Positions 35,999-44,715 of a stretch of DNA of 64,000 nucleotides are shown one piece after another; position 1 is the stretch's first letter; the number at the start of each line of letters is the position of its first letter. A program made the position numbers and the translations under genes. The DNA is from Cytobacillus citreus. GTDB taxonomy: Bacteria > Bacillota > Bacilli > Bacillales > Cytobacillaceae. The notes below the pieces were generated by a model, which was not told where the DNA came from, made no database searches, and worked only from the letters and a program-made list of their open reading frames with translations. The stretch is from positions 762,634 through 826,633 of the forward strand of contig NZ_JAGYPM010000002.1 in assembly GCF_018343665.1 (NCBI RefSeq). The letters run 5' to 3'.

Positions 35999-36862
35999 TT
36001 GATACCTTCTAAATTTGATTATGTTCGCGTAAATTCAATTGATGAGGCAATCCAGCAATTGAAGCAATTTAACGGAGAAGGAATGCTGATTGCTGGGGGA
36101 CATAGCCTAGTGCCACTATTGAAATTTAGATTATCGGAGCCGGGAGCTCTGATTGATATTAGCCGTATCTCAGAGCTTAAAGGCGTACGCAAGGAAGGGG
36201 ACCGTATTGTCATTGGTGCTCTGACTACCCATTTCCAAATTGCGAATGACCCGATCGTAAAAGAATATATTCCGGTATTATCCGAAACTGTGCGTCAAAT
36301 TGGTGATTTGCAGGTGCGAAATCGAGGTACGATTGGCGGGAATATTGCCCATGCTGATCCGGCAGCTGATTTGCCTGCTGCTGCCTTCGTCCTTGATGCT
36401 GAAATAGCTATTCATGGAGAAGACGGACCGGAAACGATGAATATTGATAGTTTCATTGTGGGACCGCTCATTACGATGCTGCCTGAAAACAGCGTATTAA
36501 CAAGTATCTCTTTTGCCATTCCGCCAGCTCATACAAATGCAGAATATCTCAAATTTTCCCATCCGGCATCAGGTTATCCGGTCATTGGCGTTGCTGTTGT
36601 TGCAGGAGTTGGGGAAAATGATGTCATTGATTACATTCGAATCGCCATTACTGGTGTTGGAAATGTTGCGTATCGGGCAACTTCTGTAGAAGAGAAACTT
36701 TTAGGCCAAACGTTGTCACAAACCTTGTTAAAAGAAGCTGCCCAATTAGCAGCTGAAGAAGGCGACATGGCAAGTGATCTATTCACTTCTGAAGATTATA
36801 GAAGAAACCTGTGTAAGGTGTATACAGAACGTGCATTAAAGTCAGTATTTTATAGCAATTGA
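35999..36862 (+). CDS. FAD-binding medium subunit of the molybdenum hydroxylase (CoxM type)
   Basis: This roughly 287-residue protein has the vanillyl-alcohol-oxidase-type FAD fold: LIAGGHSLVPLLKFRLSEP, GALTTHFQIAND, RNRGTIGGNIAHADPAADLP. The TTG at 35999 gives the usual MIPSKFDYVR start just after the large-subunit stop; a GTG at 35984 overlapping that gene is the alternative. It accepts electrons from the iron-sulphur subunit. The operon ends with a terminator. Confidence 0.9.
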   Translation: MIPSKFDYVRVNSIDEAIQQLKQFNGEGMLIAGGHSLVPLLKFRLSEPGALIDISRISELKGVRKEGDRIVIGALTTHFQIANDPIVKEYIPVLSETVRQIGDLQVRNRGTIGGNIAHADPAADLPAAAFVLDAEIAIHGEDGPETMNIDSFIVGPLITMLPENSVLTSISFAIPPAHTNAEYLKFSHPASGYPVIGVAVVAGVGENDVIDYIRIAITGVGNVAYRATSVEEKLLGQTLSQTLLKEAAQLAAEEGDMASDLFTSEDYRRNLCKVYTERALKSVFYSN

Positions 36863-36877
36863 TAGATGAATAGAATA

Positions 36878-36909
36878 GGGGCGCATCTTCTATAAGAACG
36901 CCCCTTTTT
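36878..36909 (+). terminator. Terminator of the molybdenum hydroxylase operon
   Basis: GGGGCG and CGCCCC flank a 15-nt loop and are followed by TTTTTG. Confidence 0.7.
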
Positions 36910-37006
36910 GATTTCAAAAAAATCTTGGCTTTGTAAGGTAACGATGTTGATTTATGAAATTATCGTGAGTTTGCAAAAAGGATAATAAAGGCTACAAATT
37001 ACGCCA

Positions 37007-37266
37007 AATCGTGACCGAGGACTAGTAAAAAGGAAGAAACCGGTCACGAATAACACTTAATCGTGCCCGTGGATTGGAAAAAAGGAAGAAATCGGGAACG
37101 AATAACGCTTAATCGTGCCCGTGGGGTAGTAAAAAAAGAAGAAACCGGTCACGAATAACGCTTAATCGTGCCCGTGGATTGGTAAAAAGGAAGAATCCGG
37201 TCACGAAAAACGCCAAATCGTACCGCAAATTAGAAAAAATGAAGAAACCAGTCACGAATAAATGCC
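37007..37266. repeat. Intergenic tandem repeat, five copies of a 52-bp unit
   Basis: AATCGTGCCCGTGG-type unit starts recur at 37007, 37059, 37111, 37164 and 37216 (periods 52, 52, 53, 52). Each is followed by an A-rich middle, then GAAACCGGTCACGAATAA. CGGTCACG and CGTG(A/C)CCG halves are partly inverted, so each unit can fold. It fills the gap between the hydroxylase operon and xdhC and encodes no gene. Confidence 0.85.
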
Positions 37267-37373
37267 TATCTCCATTTGAAAAGAAGTTATGGATGTAATC
37301 GCATATAAGATTCGAAAAATAGGCATTTACCAACTAAAATTCTTTTAAATAATATTTCCAAGGAGCTAATAAG

Positions 37374-37706
37374 ATGTATGAAAATGAATTAATTATTGAA
37401 GCGATTGACCGGACGCGAAAATCAGGCCGAAAATCTGCACTAGCAACGGTTGTCAGTGTTGGCGGTTCAGCTTACCGACGAGAGGGGGCGAAAATGCTTG
37501 TTGATGAGGAAGACAACATGATTGGGATGATTTCAGGTGGCTGTCTAGAGTCAGATGTCGCTGAAGTGGCAAAATCTGTGATGAAGTCTGGTACCCCTAT
37601 ATTAAAAACGTATGATCTGGATGAAGACCTTGTATGGGGGCTTGGGCTTGGCTGTCCCGGTACAGTGAAAATTTACATTGAACCTGTCGAACCTGAAGCA
37701 ATATAA
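37374..37706 (+). CDS. XdhC/CoxI N-terminal domain protein
   Basis: This 110-residue protein covers only the XdhC_CoxI domain (KSALATVVSVGGSAYRREGAK, GMISGGCLESDVA, GLGCPGTVKIYIEPV). XdhC/CoxI proteins bind molybdenum cofactor, help sulphurate it and insert it in xanthine dehydrogenase-type enzymes. Here the family is split: the Rossmann domain is the next gene, 29 nt downstream. AAGGAG precedes ATG. A chaperone role for the hydroxylase upstream is inferred from context. Confidence 0.86.
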   Translation: MYENELIIEAIDRTRKSGRKSALATVVSVGGSAYRREGAKMLVDEEDNMIGMISGGCLESDVAEVAKSVMKSGTPILKTYDLDEDLVWGLGLGCPGTVKIYIEPVEPEAI

Positions 37707-37735
37707 GACAAAAAGTAAATGAATGGAGGGATACA

Positions 37736-38557
37736 ATGTTAGAGCTATCACCGTTTGAAGCGTGGTTAAGGAGTTTCAAAGAAGAGCAAGAGTGTGTTCT
37801 CGCGACGATCCTGCCAATAAATCAATTACAGATTGAAAAGGAACCAGGACGTCTCTTTATTTCTAAAGGAAATTTAACGATAGGTGATCTTGGTGATGAT
37901 GAAATCAACCTGCGTGTGAAAGAAATAGCCTTAAGAAAATTGTATGAAACAAATCCGAAGTCAGAAACACGTACATTCACACTTCCGGGTGGAAAAGAGG
38001 TTCATGTGTTCATTGATGTATACATTCCTCCTTCTGAACTAATGATTTTTGGGGCAGGTCATGATGCGATGCCAGTGGCAAAATATGCGGTTTCTTTAGG
38101 ATTTAAAACCACATTGGTTGATCAGAGAGAGTTTTATAATAGTGAAGAACGCTTTCCATCTACAAATAGGCTCATTGCCAAAACGAGTGAATTTCAGGAA
38201 AAAGTTAAGATTGGCCAGAGAACATATATCGTTGTTATGAATCACCATATTGAGCGGGATCAGGAAACATTGAAATTTGTTTTACGGTCTCCATCGCCAT
38301 ATATCGGTGTTCTTGGTCCGCGCTCTAGGCGTGTTCGCATGCTTAAGGCGCTGGAAGAGGAGGGTATTTATTTTGAGAAAGAGGAGCTTGAAAGAATGTA
38401 CAGCCCAATTGGTCTCGATATTGGTGCCGTTTCACCTGAAGAAATCGCTCTCAGTATTTTAGCGGAAGTCGTTGCGAAAAAGAATGGCCATACAGGCGGA
38501 TTTTTACAAGACTCTAAATATATTCATAAATCAGCTGAGACAAAAGAACTGGTATGA
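37736..38557 (+). CDS. XdhC family protein, Rossmann-domain part
   Basis: The 273-residue protein has a second, weaker XdhC-like N-terminus and the C-terminal XdhC Rossmann domain (LMIFGAGHDAMPVAKYAVSLGF, YIGVLGPRSRRVRMLKALEEEG, SPIGLDIGAVSPEEIALSILAE). It pairs with the preceding XdhC_CoxI protein for cofactor maturation. The ATG follows ATGGAGGG. The next gene starts within 15 nt, so xdhC-xdhC-mocA form one transcript. Confidence 0.86.
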   Translation: MLELSPFEAWLRSFKEEQECVLATILPINQLQIEKEPGRLFISKGNLTIGDLGDDEINLRVKEIALRKLYETNPKSETRTFTLPGGKEVHVFIDVYIPPSELMIFGAGHDAMPVAKYAVSLGFKTTLVDQREFYNSEERFPSTNRLIAKTSEFQEKVKIGQRTYIVVMNHHIERDQETLKFVLRSPSPYIGVLGPRSRRVRMLKALEEEGIYFEKEELERMYSPIGLDIGAVSPEEIALSILAEVVAKKNGHTGGFLQDSKYIHKSAETKELV

Positions 38558-38568
38558 AAGGAGACAGG

Positions 38569-39183
38569 ATGAGTTCCTCAATTTGTGCTATTATTCTTGC
38601 GGCTGGTACATCTACAAGAATGGGGCAGCCAAAGCAATTACTATTATTAAAGGAACGGCCGTTATTAGAGCATGTGATTCGTGTTGCAGCCACTATCGAT
38701 TTTTCCGAAATTATAACTGTAATCGGCTGTGAAGCAGTCAATATACAGAAAGCGATAACAATAGATGATCCTCGCTTTCGCTGGGTTGTGAATGAAGATT
38801 ATTTACTTGGGCAAAGTTCCTCTTTAAAAACAGGGATCTCAAACATTGGGGAGCAGCATGCGGGTATTATGGTTTTTCTTGGTGATCTCCCTTTTATTGC
38901 GAAAAATACTGTTCAAGCTATTTACCAGAAAGGAGCCGATATGCTCCTAGAATGTGAAGAGAGCTTTATTGTTCAACCTGAGTATAGAGGCACACCGGGA
39001 CATCCTGTTTTTTTTGGACAATTTGATAGAAATCTATTTATGCAGCTGAAGGGTGATCGTGGTGCTAAGGCAATTATGAATCATTTTTCACATCGCAAAC
39101 TTGTTTCTGTGGAGGATGAAGGTATTTTATTGGATATTGATACTCAGGAGGAATATGAAAAAGTGAAAAGTCTGAATAACTAG
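38569..39183 (+). CDS. MocA-like molybdenum cofactor nucleotidyltransferase
   Basis: This 204-residue MobA-fold transferase has the nucleotide loop ILAAGTSTRMGQPKQLL, FLGDLPFI and GTPGHPVFFG. MocA adds CMP to molybdopterin to give the cytosine dinucleotide form used by CO-dehydrogenase/xanthine-dehydrogenase relatives. ATG at 38569 follows AAAGGAG; a start five codons upstream overlaps the previous gene. Its position argues that the hydroxylase upstream uses the MCD cofactor. Confidence 0.87.
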   Translation: MSSSICAIILAAGTSTRMGQPKQLLLLKERPLLEHVIRVAATIDFSEIITVIGCEAVNIQKAITIDDPRFRWVVNEDYLLGQSSSLKTGISNIGEQHAGIMVFLGDLPFIAKNTVQAIYQKGADMLLECEESFIVQPEYRGTPGHPVFFGQFDRNLFMQLKGDRGAKAIMNHFSHRKLVSVEDEGILLDIDTQEEYEKVKSLNN

Positions 39184-39282
39184 AAATATCTATATTTTCG
39201 GTTTAATAAATTCCTATTTATTACTAGAAAAAGTATAATTGGTTTATATGAGGTTTGTTTTTATCAGGAGGGGTCGGATAGG

Positions 39283-41331
39283 TTGATCATTTGGAAAGAT
39301 ATTTTGCAACCGATTTCAGTCTTTGTTGATATACATAGTTCAATTGGAGATGTCATTCATCATTTCTCAGTACAAAATGTGGATATTATCTTTGTAAAGG
39401 ATAAGGGGGCCATGGTTGGTTATTGTACAATGGAGCTTCTATTAAATCAAATCGCTGAAACCTCAGATTTAACGGAACGGATTAGCTATAAAAATGATAT
39501 TTTAAAAGTGCCGCAATTTTCACCTGTAGAATTTTACCACAATGTTTCATTAATAATTGGAGTAGATGCTAATGATGAAATTATTGGCTATACGACCATC
39601 GATCAGGCAAGACATAATATCAGTGAGCTTAGGCTAAAGGATATCAATCTGCTTTTACATGGTGCTGGTGTGGGGATTGTTCGGACAAATATCAATTATC
39701 AAATTGAATTTATTAATGAAACGGCAGAAAATATTTTAGGCATCCCTAGTTCATTTCTATTATTTCGAAACTATAAAACACTTTTAACGAGTGATAAAAA
39801 TCTAGATAAGGTCATGGATGGAGAAACGCTTGTAAGTATTAACTCTTCGATTAACTTTAAACAAATCAGCGGAAATTTCTATCCTTTAAAAGTCGATGGA
39901 AATATAACAGGACTTGTCCATGTTTTTTTCTCAAGAGAAGTTTTCGAAGAGGCCGTCCAAGAGTTAGATTTTGTTCGAAATTTGAATTCAGATTTGCAAG
40001 CTGTATATGCTTCTTCCCAAGAACAAATACTTGTGATCGATGATAGTGGAAAAATCATCCGTGTAGCAGGAATGTTTCTAAGAGATTTTTGGAAAGTGGA
40101 CACGCCTGAGAAAATCATCGGGACAAATATTGATGAATTTTCTAAAAGAAATATTTTTCAGCCGAATGTTTTTGAATTGTGCCAGAAGCAAAGAAAAAAG
40201 GTTACAGCGATTCAGGATTCCGTTGGAAGCAGTAGAATATGGTCAGTTGCAACCCCGGTTTATCATGAAGGGAAATTAGAAAAAGTAGTTGTCCTTTCAA
40301 GGGATATTACGCCTGAAAGTACCTCACTTCCCATTCAATCTGGCGAAGGTACAGATCAATCACTACATAACCGTAATGAAATAAATAATAAAGAAAAACG
40401 ACTTGTTTACCGTTCGAAAAAAATAGAACAATTAGTAACAGAGATAAAACGAGTAGCTCAATTTAATTCAACCGTTCTACTTGAAGGCGAATCAGGTGTC
40501 GGAAAAGAAGTATTCGCCCAAAAAATTCATACAGCAAGTCCTCGAAGCAAACAGCCATTTGTCAGAATTAACTGCGGTGCGATTCCTGAAAACCTAATTG
40601 AAAGTGAATTGTTCGGATATGAGAAAGGTTCTTTTACGGGAGCAGACAAAAATGGAAAAGTCGGTTTATTCGAAATTGCTAATAATGGCACGCTCTTTCT
40701 TGATGAAATTGGCGAGCTGCCTTTAAATATGCAAGTAAAGCTATTACGCGTGCTGCAGGAGAGAGAAGTGACGCGGATAGGCGGGATACGACCAATATCG
40801 ATCAATGTCCGAATTATTACGGCAACGAACAAGGATTTACGAGAAATGGTTAATCAAGGGGAATTTAGGGAGGATTTATACTATCGATTATATGTCATTC
40901 CATTTCGTATTCCTTCCTTACGGGAACGGAAAGAAGACATCCTGCCTTTATCCATCTATTTTTTGGAGCAATTCAAGCAAATGTATGATATCAAAAAAAG
41001 TTTTACCCCAGAAGCCATTGAAGTATTAGAAACATATGCATGGCCGGGAAATGTTAGGGAGCTCCAAAATATAGTAGAGCGATTGATCCTGCTGACCGAG
41101 GGAGAATGGATCCAGCGGGAGCATGCATTGAAATATCTATACGGTGAAGTGCAAAAAAAGAAAAAACAACTATTTGTTTTAGAACTGATGCCGCTGAAAG
41201 AAGCTGTGGAAGAATTAGAAACTCAGTTAATAGAACGAGGAATGCAAAAATATCGAACGGCCGATAAATTATCAAAAGTATTAGGAGTTAGTCCTGCTAC
41301 GATCAGCAGACGGATAAAAAAGCTGAAATAA
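39283..41331 (+). CDS. Sigma-54-dependent activator with N-terminal CBS-like and PAS domains
   Basis: This 682-residue activator has a CBS-like pair (residues about 1-115), two PAS-like sensor domains (about 118-220 and 240-350), an AAA+ sigma-54 domain ([24 protein letters not shown]) and a C-terminal HTH ([19 protein letters not shown]). TTG start after AGGAGGGG. It is transcribed toward pxpB2-pxpC2, only 16 nt away, and lies in the middle of the catabolic region. It is the best candidate to drive the pxp promoter at 27591 and perhaps the one at 24309. The ligand is unknown. Confidence 0.88.
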   Translation: MIIWKDILQPISVFVDIHSSIGDVIHHFSVQNVDIIFVKDKGAMVGYCTMELLLNQIAETSDLTERISYKNDILKVPQFSPVEFYHNVSLIIGVDANDEIIGYTTIDQARHNISELRLKDINLLLHGAGVGIVRTNINYQIEFINETAENILGIPSSFLLFRNYKTLLTSDKNLDKVMDGETLVSINSSINFKQISGNFYPLKVDGNITGLVHVFFSREVFEEAVQELDFVRNLNSDLQAVYASSQEQILVIDDSGKIIRVAGMFLRDFWKVDTPEKIIGTNIDEFSKRNIFQPNVFELCQKQRKKVTAIQDSVGSSRIWSVATPVYHEGKLEKVVVLSRDITPESTSLPIQSGEGTDQSLHNRNEINNKEKRLVYRSKKIEQLVTEIKRVAQFNSTVLLEGESGVGKEVFAQKIHTASPRSKQPFVRINCGAIPENLIESELFGYEKGSFTGADKNGKVGLFEIANNGTLFLDEIGELPLNMQVKLLRVLQEREVTRIGGIRPISINVRIITATNKDLREMVNQGEFREDLYYRLYVIPFRIPSLRERKEDILPLSIYFLEQFKQMYDIKKSFTPEAIEVLETYAWPGNVRELQNIVERLILLTEGEWIQREHALKYLYGEVQKKKKQLFVLELMPLKEAVEELETQLIERGMQKYRTADKLSKVLGVSPATISRRIKKLK

Positions 41332-41347
41332 TAAGGGGGGCGACTTA

Positions 41348-42232
41348 ATGTTTAATTTGCCTGAAACTCATTTTAATTTCGGCGGAGATGAATATATTTA
41401 TGCTGAAATATCCCGTGATATGAGAATTGAAAGTAACTTTAAAGCACTGGCCGTTACGGATGAGCTGAGAAAAAGGGAAATACCAGGAATTATTGATATT
41501 GTTTCATCCAATTCGTCCTATTTAGTTCGCTATAATCCGGACATCATCTCTGCAAGAGATCTACTAGACTATTTAAAAGAAATAGATTTAACCAAAAGCG
41601 ACCCAACAAAGTTACATTTTTCTGTTCGAATAGTTGAGATTCCAGCATGGTACGATGACCCGGTATCGAAAGAATTTTCCTACCGCTTCAAGAATAGACA
41701 CCCCTCACCAGACTTATCGGACTTTGAGTTTGTCATGAAGGTAAATGGATTTACAGACAAGGAAGCATTTATTAAATGTCATTCAGAGACTCCATATTTA
41801 ATTACGATGGTTGGTTTTCTGCCGGGAACGGCTTGGCATTTCCCACTCGGATTACAGCCAAACGAAATCATCCAAGCCCCAAAATATAATAGTCCTCGAA
41901 CGGAAACACCGGAAAGAGGTATTGGCTTGGGCGGGGCATTCAATGTCATTTACCCTGTAAATGGGCCAGGTAGCTATCAGCTTATTGGCCGGTCTGCTAT
42001 TCCTGTTGTCGATCAAAACAACCAATTAGAGGACTTAAAAGAGACTTCTTTTTTAGCTAGACCAGGAGATATTTGGAAATACCGTCCTATAAATGAATCC
42101 CAATATAATAAGATTACAAGTGAAGTAAAAACCGGAAAGTATCGATATAAAATGAAAGAAATTGACCTATCACCACTTGAATATGCCGAAAAAGGCAAAC
42201 AATATGTCCAAGAGTTAATGGGGGATTTTTAA
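41348..42232 (+). CDS. pxpB: Second PxpB (KipI family) protein
   Basis: The 294-residue paralogue of the protein at 27705-28574 keeps FNFGGDEYIYAEISRDMRIESN, MVGFLPGTAWHFP, RTETPERGIGLGGAF and YPVNGPGSYQLIG. The N-terminal and cyclophilin-like halves are intact. Ribosome site GGGGGG. It overlaps pxpC2 by one base (TAATG). The sigma-54 activator just upstream is probably co-transcribed. No pxpA, biotin carrier or carboxylase accompanies this copy. Confidence 0.85.
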   Translation: MFNLPETHFNFGGDEYIYAEISRDMRIESNFKALAVTDELRKREIPGIIDIVSSNSSYLVRYNPDIISARDLLDYLKEIDLTKSDPTKLHFSVRIVEIPAWYDDPVSKEFSYRFKNRHPSPDLSDFEFVMKVNGFTDKEAFIKCHSETPYLITMVGFLPGTAWHFPLGLQPNEIIQAPKYNSPRTETPERGIGLGGAFNVIYPVNGPGSYQLIGRSAIPVVDQNNQLEDLKETSFLARPGDIWKYRPINESQYNKITSEVKTGKYRYKMKEIDLSPLEYAEKGKQYVQELMGDF

Positions 42233-43209
42233 TGATTGAAGTAAAGGATCCGGGGTTATGGACAACAGTTCAGGATATGGGACGAGTGGGAAAGTATCAT
42301 CTGGGCATTCCTCCATCGGGAGCAGCTGATAAATACTCCTTTATCATCGGAAACCTTCTTGTCGGAAACCCAGTAGAATTTGCAGCACTTGAAATGACGT
42401 TAATAGGCGGAGAGTTTGAGTTTCATAAAAACTTAATCATCGCTTTAACAGGTGCACCCATGGAGGCTTACTTAAATCATCAACCTTTATCCTTATGGGA
42501 AACACATTATGTCAAGGAAGGAGATATATTAACAATAAAAGCATGTCCAATAGGGGTGAAAAGCTATCTATGTATCTCTGGAGGGGTAAATGTTCCGGAT
42601 GTATTAGGCAGTAAATCGACCTATGAATTAAGTCAAATTGGAGGCTTTCGCGGCAGAAAATTATCTGCTGGCGACAGAATACCGATAAACGAACCATTAC
42701 CCGGCGCTTCCAAGCAGATTGGTAAATTCACCCCATTGGAATTTGTCCCATCCTTTCATCATTTTCAAGAATTACGTGTCATGATGGGGATGACGGGTTA
42801 TTTAATGAATGATCATGCTCTAAAAACCTTCCTTAATTCAGAATGGATGGTAGCGCATGAATCCAATCGAGTTGCTTATCGTTATAAGGGTCCAAAGGTG
42901 TCCTTTACTGAGCAGCATCCACCATTCGGTGCAGGAAATAGTTTTTCCAATGTTGTTGATATTGCCTATCCGATTGGCTCTGTTTTGTTTACAAATGAAG
43001 AAGAACTCATTGTGTTACAAAATGATGCAACAACGGGCGGGGGTTTTATTACGATTGGTACCGTCATTAGCCAGGATTTAGATCTAATCGCCCAATCAAG
43101 ACCATTATCGAAATGCCGCTTTATCGCAGTAACCATTGACCAGGCCATGCAAGCACGAGCTGAAAGAACAAAAAAGCTGGATGCATTGGTTCATTTGATA
43201 AAAAGATAG
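42232..43209 (+). CDS. pxpC: Second PxpC / biotin-dependent carboxyltransferase family protein
   Basis: The 325-residue paralogue of 28571-29569 has IPPSGAADKYS, YLCISGGVNVPDVLGSKSTY, PPFGAGNSFSNVVDIAYPIG and LQNDATTGGGFITIG. It probably forms a complex with PxpB2. It might replace or specialise the first copy, or have a different substrate. A terminator follows the stop. Confidence 0.85.
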   Translation: MIEVKDPGLWTTVQDMGRVGKYHLGIPPSGAADKYSFIIGNLLVGNPVEFAALEMTLIGGEFEFHKNLIIALTGAPMEAYLNHQPLSLWETHYVKEGDILTIKACPIGVKSYLCISGGVNVPDVLGSKSTYELSQIGGFRGRKLSAGDRIPINEPLPGASKQIGKFTPLEFVPSFHHFQELRVMMGMTGYLMNDHALKTFLNSEWMVAHESNRVAYRYKGPKVSFTEQHPPFGAGNSFSNVVDIAYPIGSVLFTNEEELIVLQNDATTGGGFITIGTVISQDLDLIAQSRPLSKCRFIAVTIDQAMQARAERTKKLDALVHLIKR

Positions 43210-43219
43210 GATAAGAAAA

Positions 43220-43249
43220 ATGGACGAGAATCTTTAAGATTTCGTCCAT
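43220..43249 (+). terminator. Terminator after pxpC2
   Basis: ATGGACGA and TCGTCCAT arms enclose an inner AATCTT/AAGATT pair. Confidence 0.6.
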
Positions 43250-43295
43250 ATAATTAGTTTGTCTACTTTTTTACATATCAGAAGATCAAATACTT

Positions 43296-43661
43296 TTACT
43301 GCTTTAATTGGTTTAATTCCTGAATACAATCTTGAACAAGTGTAACTGCTTGGCTCATAGCGGCACCACCGCCAAAAGCTGAAGTCACCCCAACAGCTTC
43401 TAGTATTTCCTGCTCACTGCATCCTTGATCGAGACATCCTTTTGTATGGTACATGATGCAATATTCATCTTGAGCATGAAGACTAATGCCAAGAGCGATT
43501 AGTTGTTTTTCCTTTTGAGTTAATGCCCCATCCTTAAAGCATTCCTCTGTAAAAGAATGATACCTATCTACTAATTCGGGCATTTTTTCAGCGAACATTC
43601 CAAGTCCTTCTTTATACTTTAATATTGCCGTTTCGATAGTATTACTCGAATCAAATTGCAT
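43296..43661 (-). CDS. Carboxymuconolactone decarboxylase (AhpD-like) family protein
   Basis: This 121-residue all-helical CMD-domain protein has the AhpD-type motif in [19 protein letters not shown]. Only one cysteine precedes the MYH, so the usual Cys-x-x-Cys pair is not present; a second cysteine lies 5 residues after the histidine. Family members are peroxide-related redox proteins or decarboxylases. AAAGGAG precedes the ATG. It is transcribed against its neighbours and has no clear partner. Confidence 0.8.
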   Translation of the reverse strand: MQFDSSNTIETAILKYKEGLGMFAEKMPELVDRYHSFTEECFKDGALTQKEKQLIALGISLHAQDEYCIMYHTKGCLDQGCSEQEILEAVGVTSAFGGGAAMSQAVTLVQDCIQELNQLKQ

Positions 43662-44004
43662 GTATCGTTCAACTCCTTTTCAATTTATTAAGCACATCAA
43701 AGATTATTATGAGTAAAATTCAACAACTTAAACGAATTATTTTTTACATGTGGATTCTTAATAATCTCGGATAAGCTTTTACCATAAATAAGTAACATAA
43801 TTTAAGGAATGAAAGGAAAAATTTAAAAATGAGTTTGTTTATAAGAAAGGTGATGGAATGGAACTAAATAACGAAAGCGGAATTTATAAAGTATGGAAAA
43901 TAAATTTGCTATTACATGAATAGCCAATTAATTATTTTCAGTTATATAATTATTACCTATAATAGTGCCTATAGGGATTATGTCTAAAAAAAATTGATTA
44001 ATAA

Positions 44005-44040
44005 ACCCCTTTACATACTATACAGGGGTATGATATAAAT
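44005..44040 (+). promoter_or_regulatory. csoR promoter with CsoR-type operator
   Basis: TTTACA (44010-44015) and an AT-rich -10 near 44033-44038 are spaced about 17 nt apart. ACCCCT and AGGGGT form an inverted repeat across them, and ATACTATACAGGGGTAT resembles copper operator sequence. Repression by CsoR and release by Cu(I) is the family's known mode. Confidence 0.6.
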
Positions 44041-44060
44041 AAATAAAAGGGGGAAGCTAA

Positions 44061-44408
44061 ATGGTATCCGAACTGAATAATGATTCCCTAGAATTCGAAG
44101 AAGAAAGCTGCTGCTCAACTCTAAGTGAGAGAAAAGCTCATCATTCTGATAAGGTAAAGAAAAATCTTGTGACAAGATTAAACCGAATTGAAGGCCAAAT
44201 TCGCGGGATTAAAGGTTTAATCGAAAGAGACACTTATTGTGATGATGTCATTACACAAATTTCGGCTACTCAATCCGCCTTGAACAGTGTAGCAAAAATA
44301 TTGTTAGAAGGACATTTAAAGGGTTGTGTTGTTGATCGTCTTCAAGAAGGGGATATGGAAGTTTTAGATGAAGTATTAATTACTATACAAAAATTGATGA
44401 AAAAATAA
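44061..44408 (+). CDS. csoR: Copper-sensing repressor CsoR
   Basis: This 115-residue DUF156 helical repressor has RLNRIEGQIRGIKGLIERD, the first copper-binding cysteine in TYCDDV and the His-Cys ligands in EGHLKGCV. Tetrameric CsoR leaves DNA when Cu(I) binds. The N-terminus has an extra Cys-Cys (EESCCSTLSE), not essential in the family. It lies upstream of copZ and copA with a GGGGG ribosome site, so the operon is autoregulated. Confidence 0.93.
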   Translation: MVSELNNDSLEFEEESCCSTLSERKAHHSDKVKKNLVTRLNRIEGQIRGIKGLIERDTYCDDVITQISATQSALNSVAKILLEGHLKGCVVDRLQEGDMEVLDEVLITIQKLMKK

Positions 44409-44423
44409 GGGAGTTGTTCAATA

Positions 44424-44630
44424 ATGGAAAAAGTAACATTACATGTAGCTGGAATGTCTTGCGGACATTGTGTGAAAGCGGTTGAAGGCAGTGTTGGAGA
44501 ATTAGCTGGAATTGAAAGTGTAAAAGTTCATTTAGACAGTGGAACTGTTGATGTTGAATATATTTCAAACGAAGTGTCTTTAGACAAAATTAAGGAAACA
44601 ATTGATGATCAAGGCTATGATGTAAAATAG
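44424..44630 (+). CDS. copZ: Copper chaperone CopZ
   Basis: This 68-residue heavy-metal-associated domain has the Cu(I) site GMSCGHCVKAVEG. It passes copper to CopA and to CsoR. It is 15 nt after csoR, so co-transcribed with it. A hairpin and a second operator separate it from copA. Confidence 0.94.
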   Translation: MEKVTLHVAGMSCGHCVKAVEGSVGELAGIESVKVHLDSGTVDVEYISNEVSLDKIKETIDDQGYDVK

Positions 44631-44646
44631 TAATTTGGAAAAAAAT

Positions 44647-44675
44647 ACGTGCTAGCAATAGCACGTTCTATTTTT
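44647..44675 (+). terminator. Terminator or attenuator between copZ and copA
   Basis: ACGTGCTA and TAGCACGT pair perfectly around GCAA and are followed by TCTATTTTT. Confidence 0.75.
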
Positions 44676-44683
44676 CAAAAAAA

Positions 44684-44702
44684 TATACCCACCATAGGTA
44701 TA
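44684..44702 (+). promoter_or_regulatory. CsoR-type operator upstream of copA
   Basis: TATACC and GGTATA arms flank CACCATA, a perfect inverted repeat just before the copA ribosome site. It shares the TACC/GGTA pattern with the csoR upstream region. Binding is inferred; since it is only 14 nt from the copA ATG, repression rather than activation is more likely. Confidence 0.5.
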
Positions 44703-44715
44703 GGGAGATGAGGGA

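Noticed and set aside
37109..37333. Minus-strand frame through the 52-bp repeats
   Set aside because: The sequence is repeat translation (RFLLF/FFLFTN units) with no start signal.
43859..43922. Short frame MELNNESGIYKVWKINLLLHE upstream of csoR
   Set aside because: AAAGGTGATGG precedes it, but 21 residues with no recognisable feature are too weak to call a gene.
44005..44015. Possible additional sigma-54 site upstream of csoR
   Set aside because: There is no TGGCA-N-TTGC pair; TTTACA and an AT-rich -10 fit sigma-A better.
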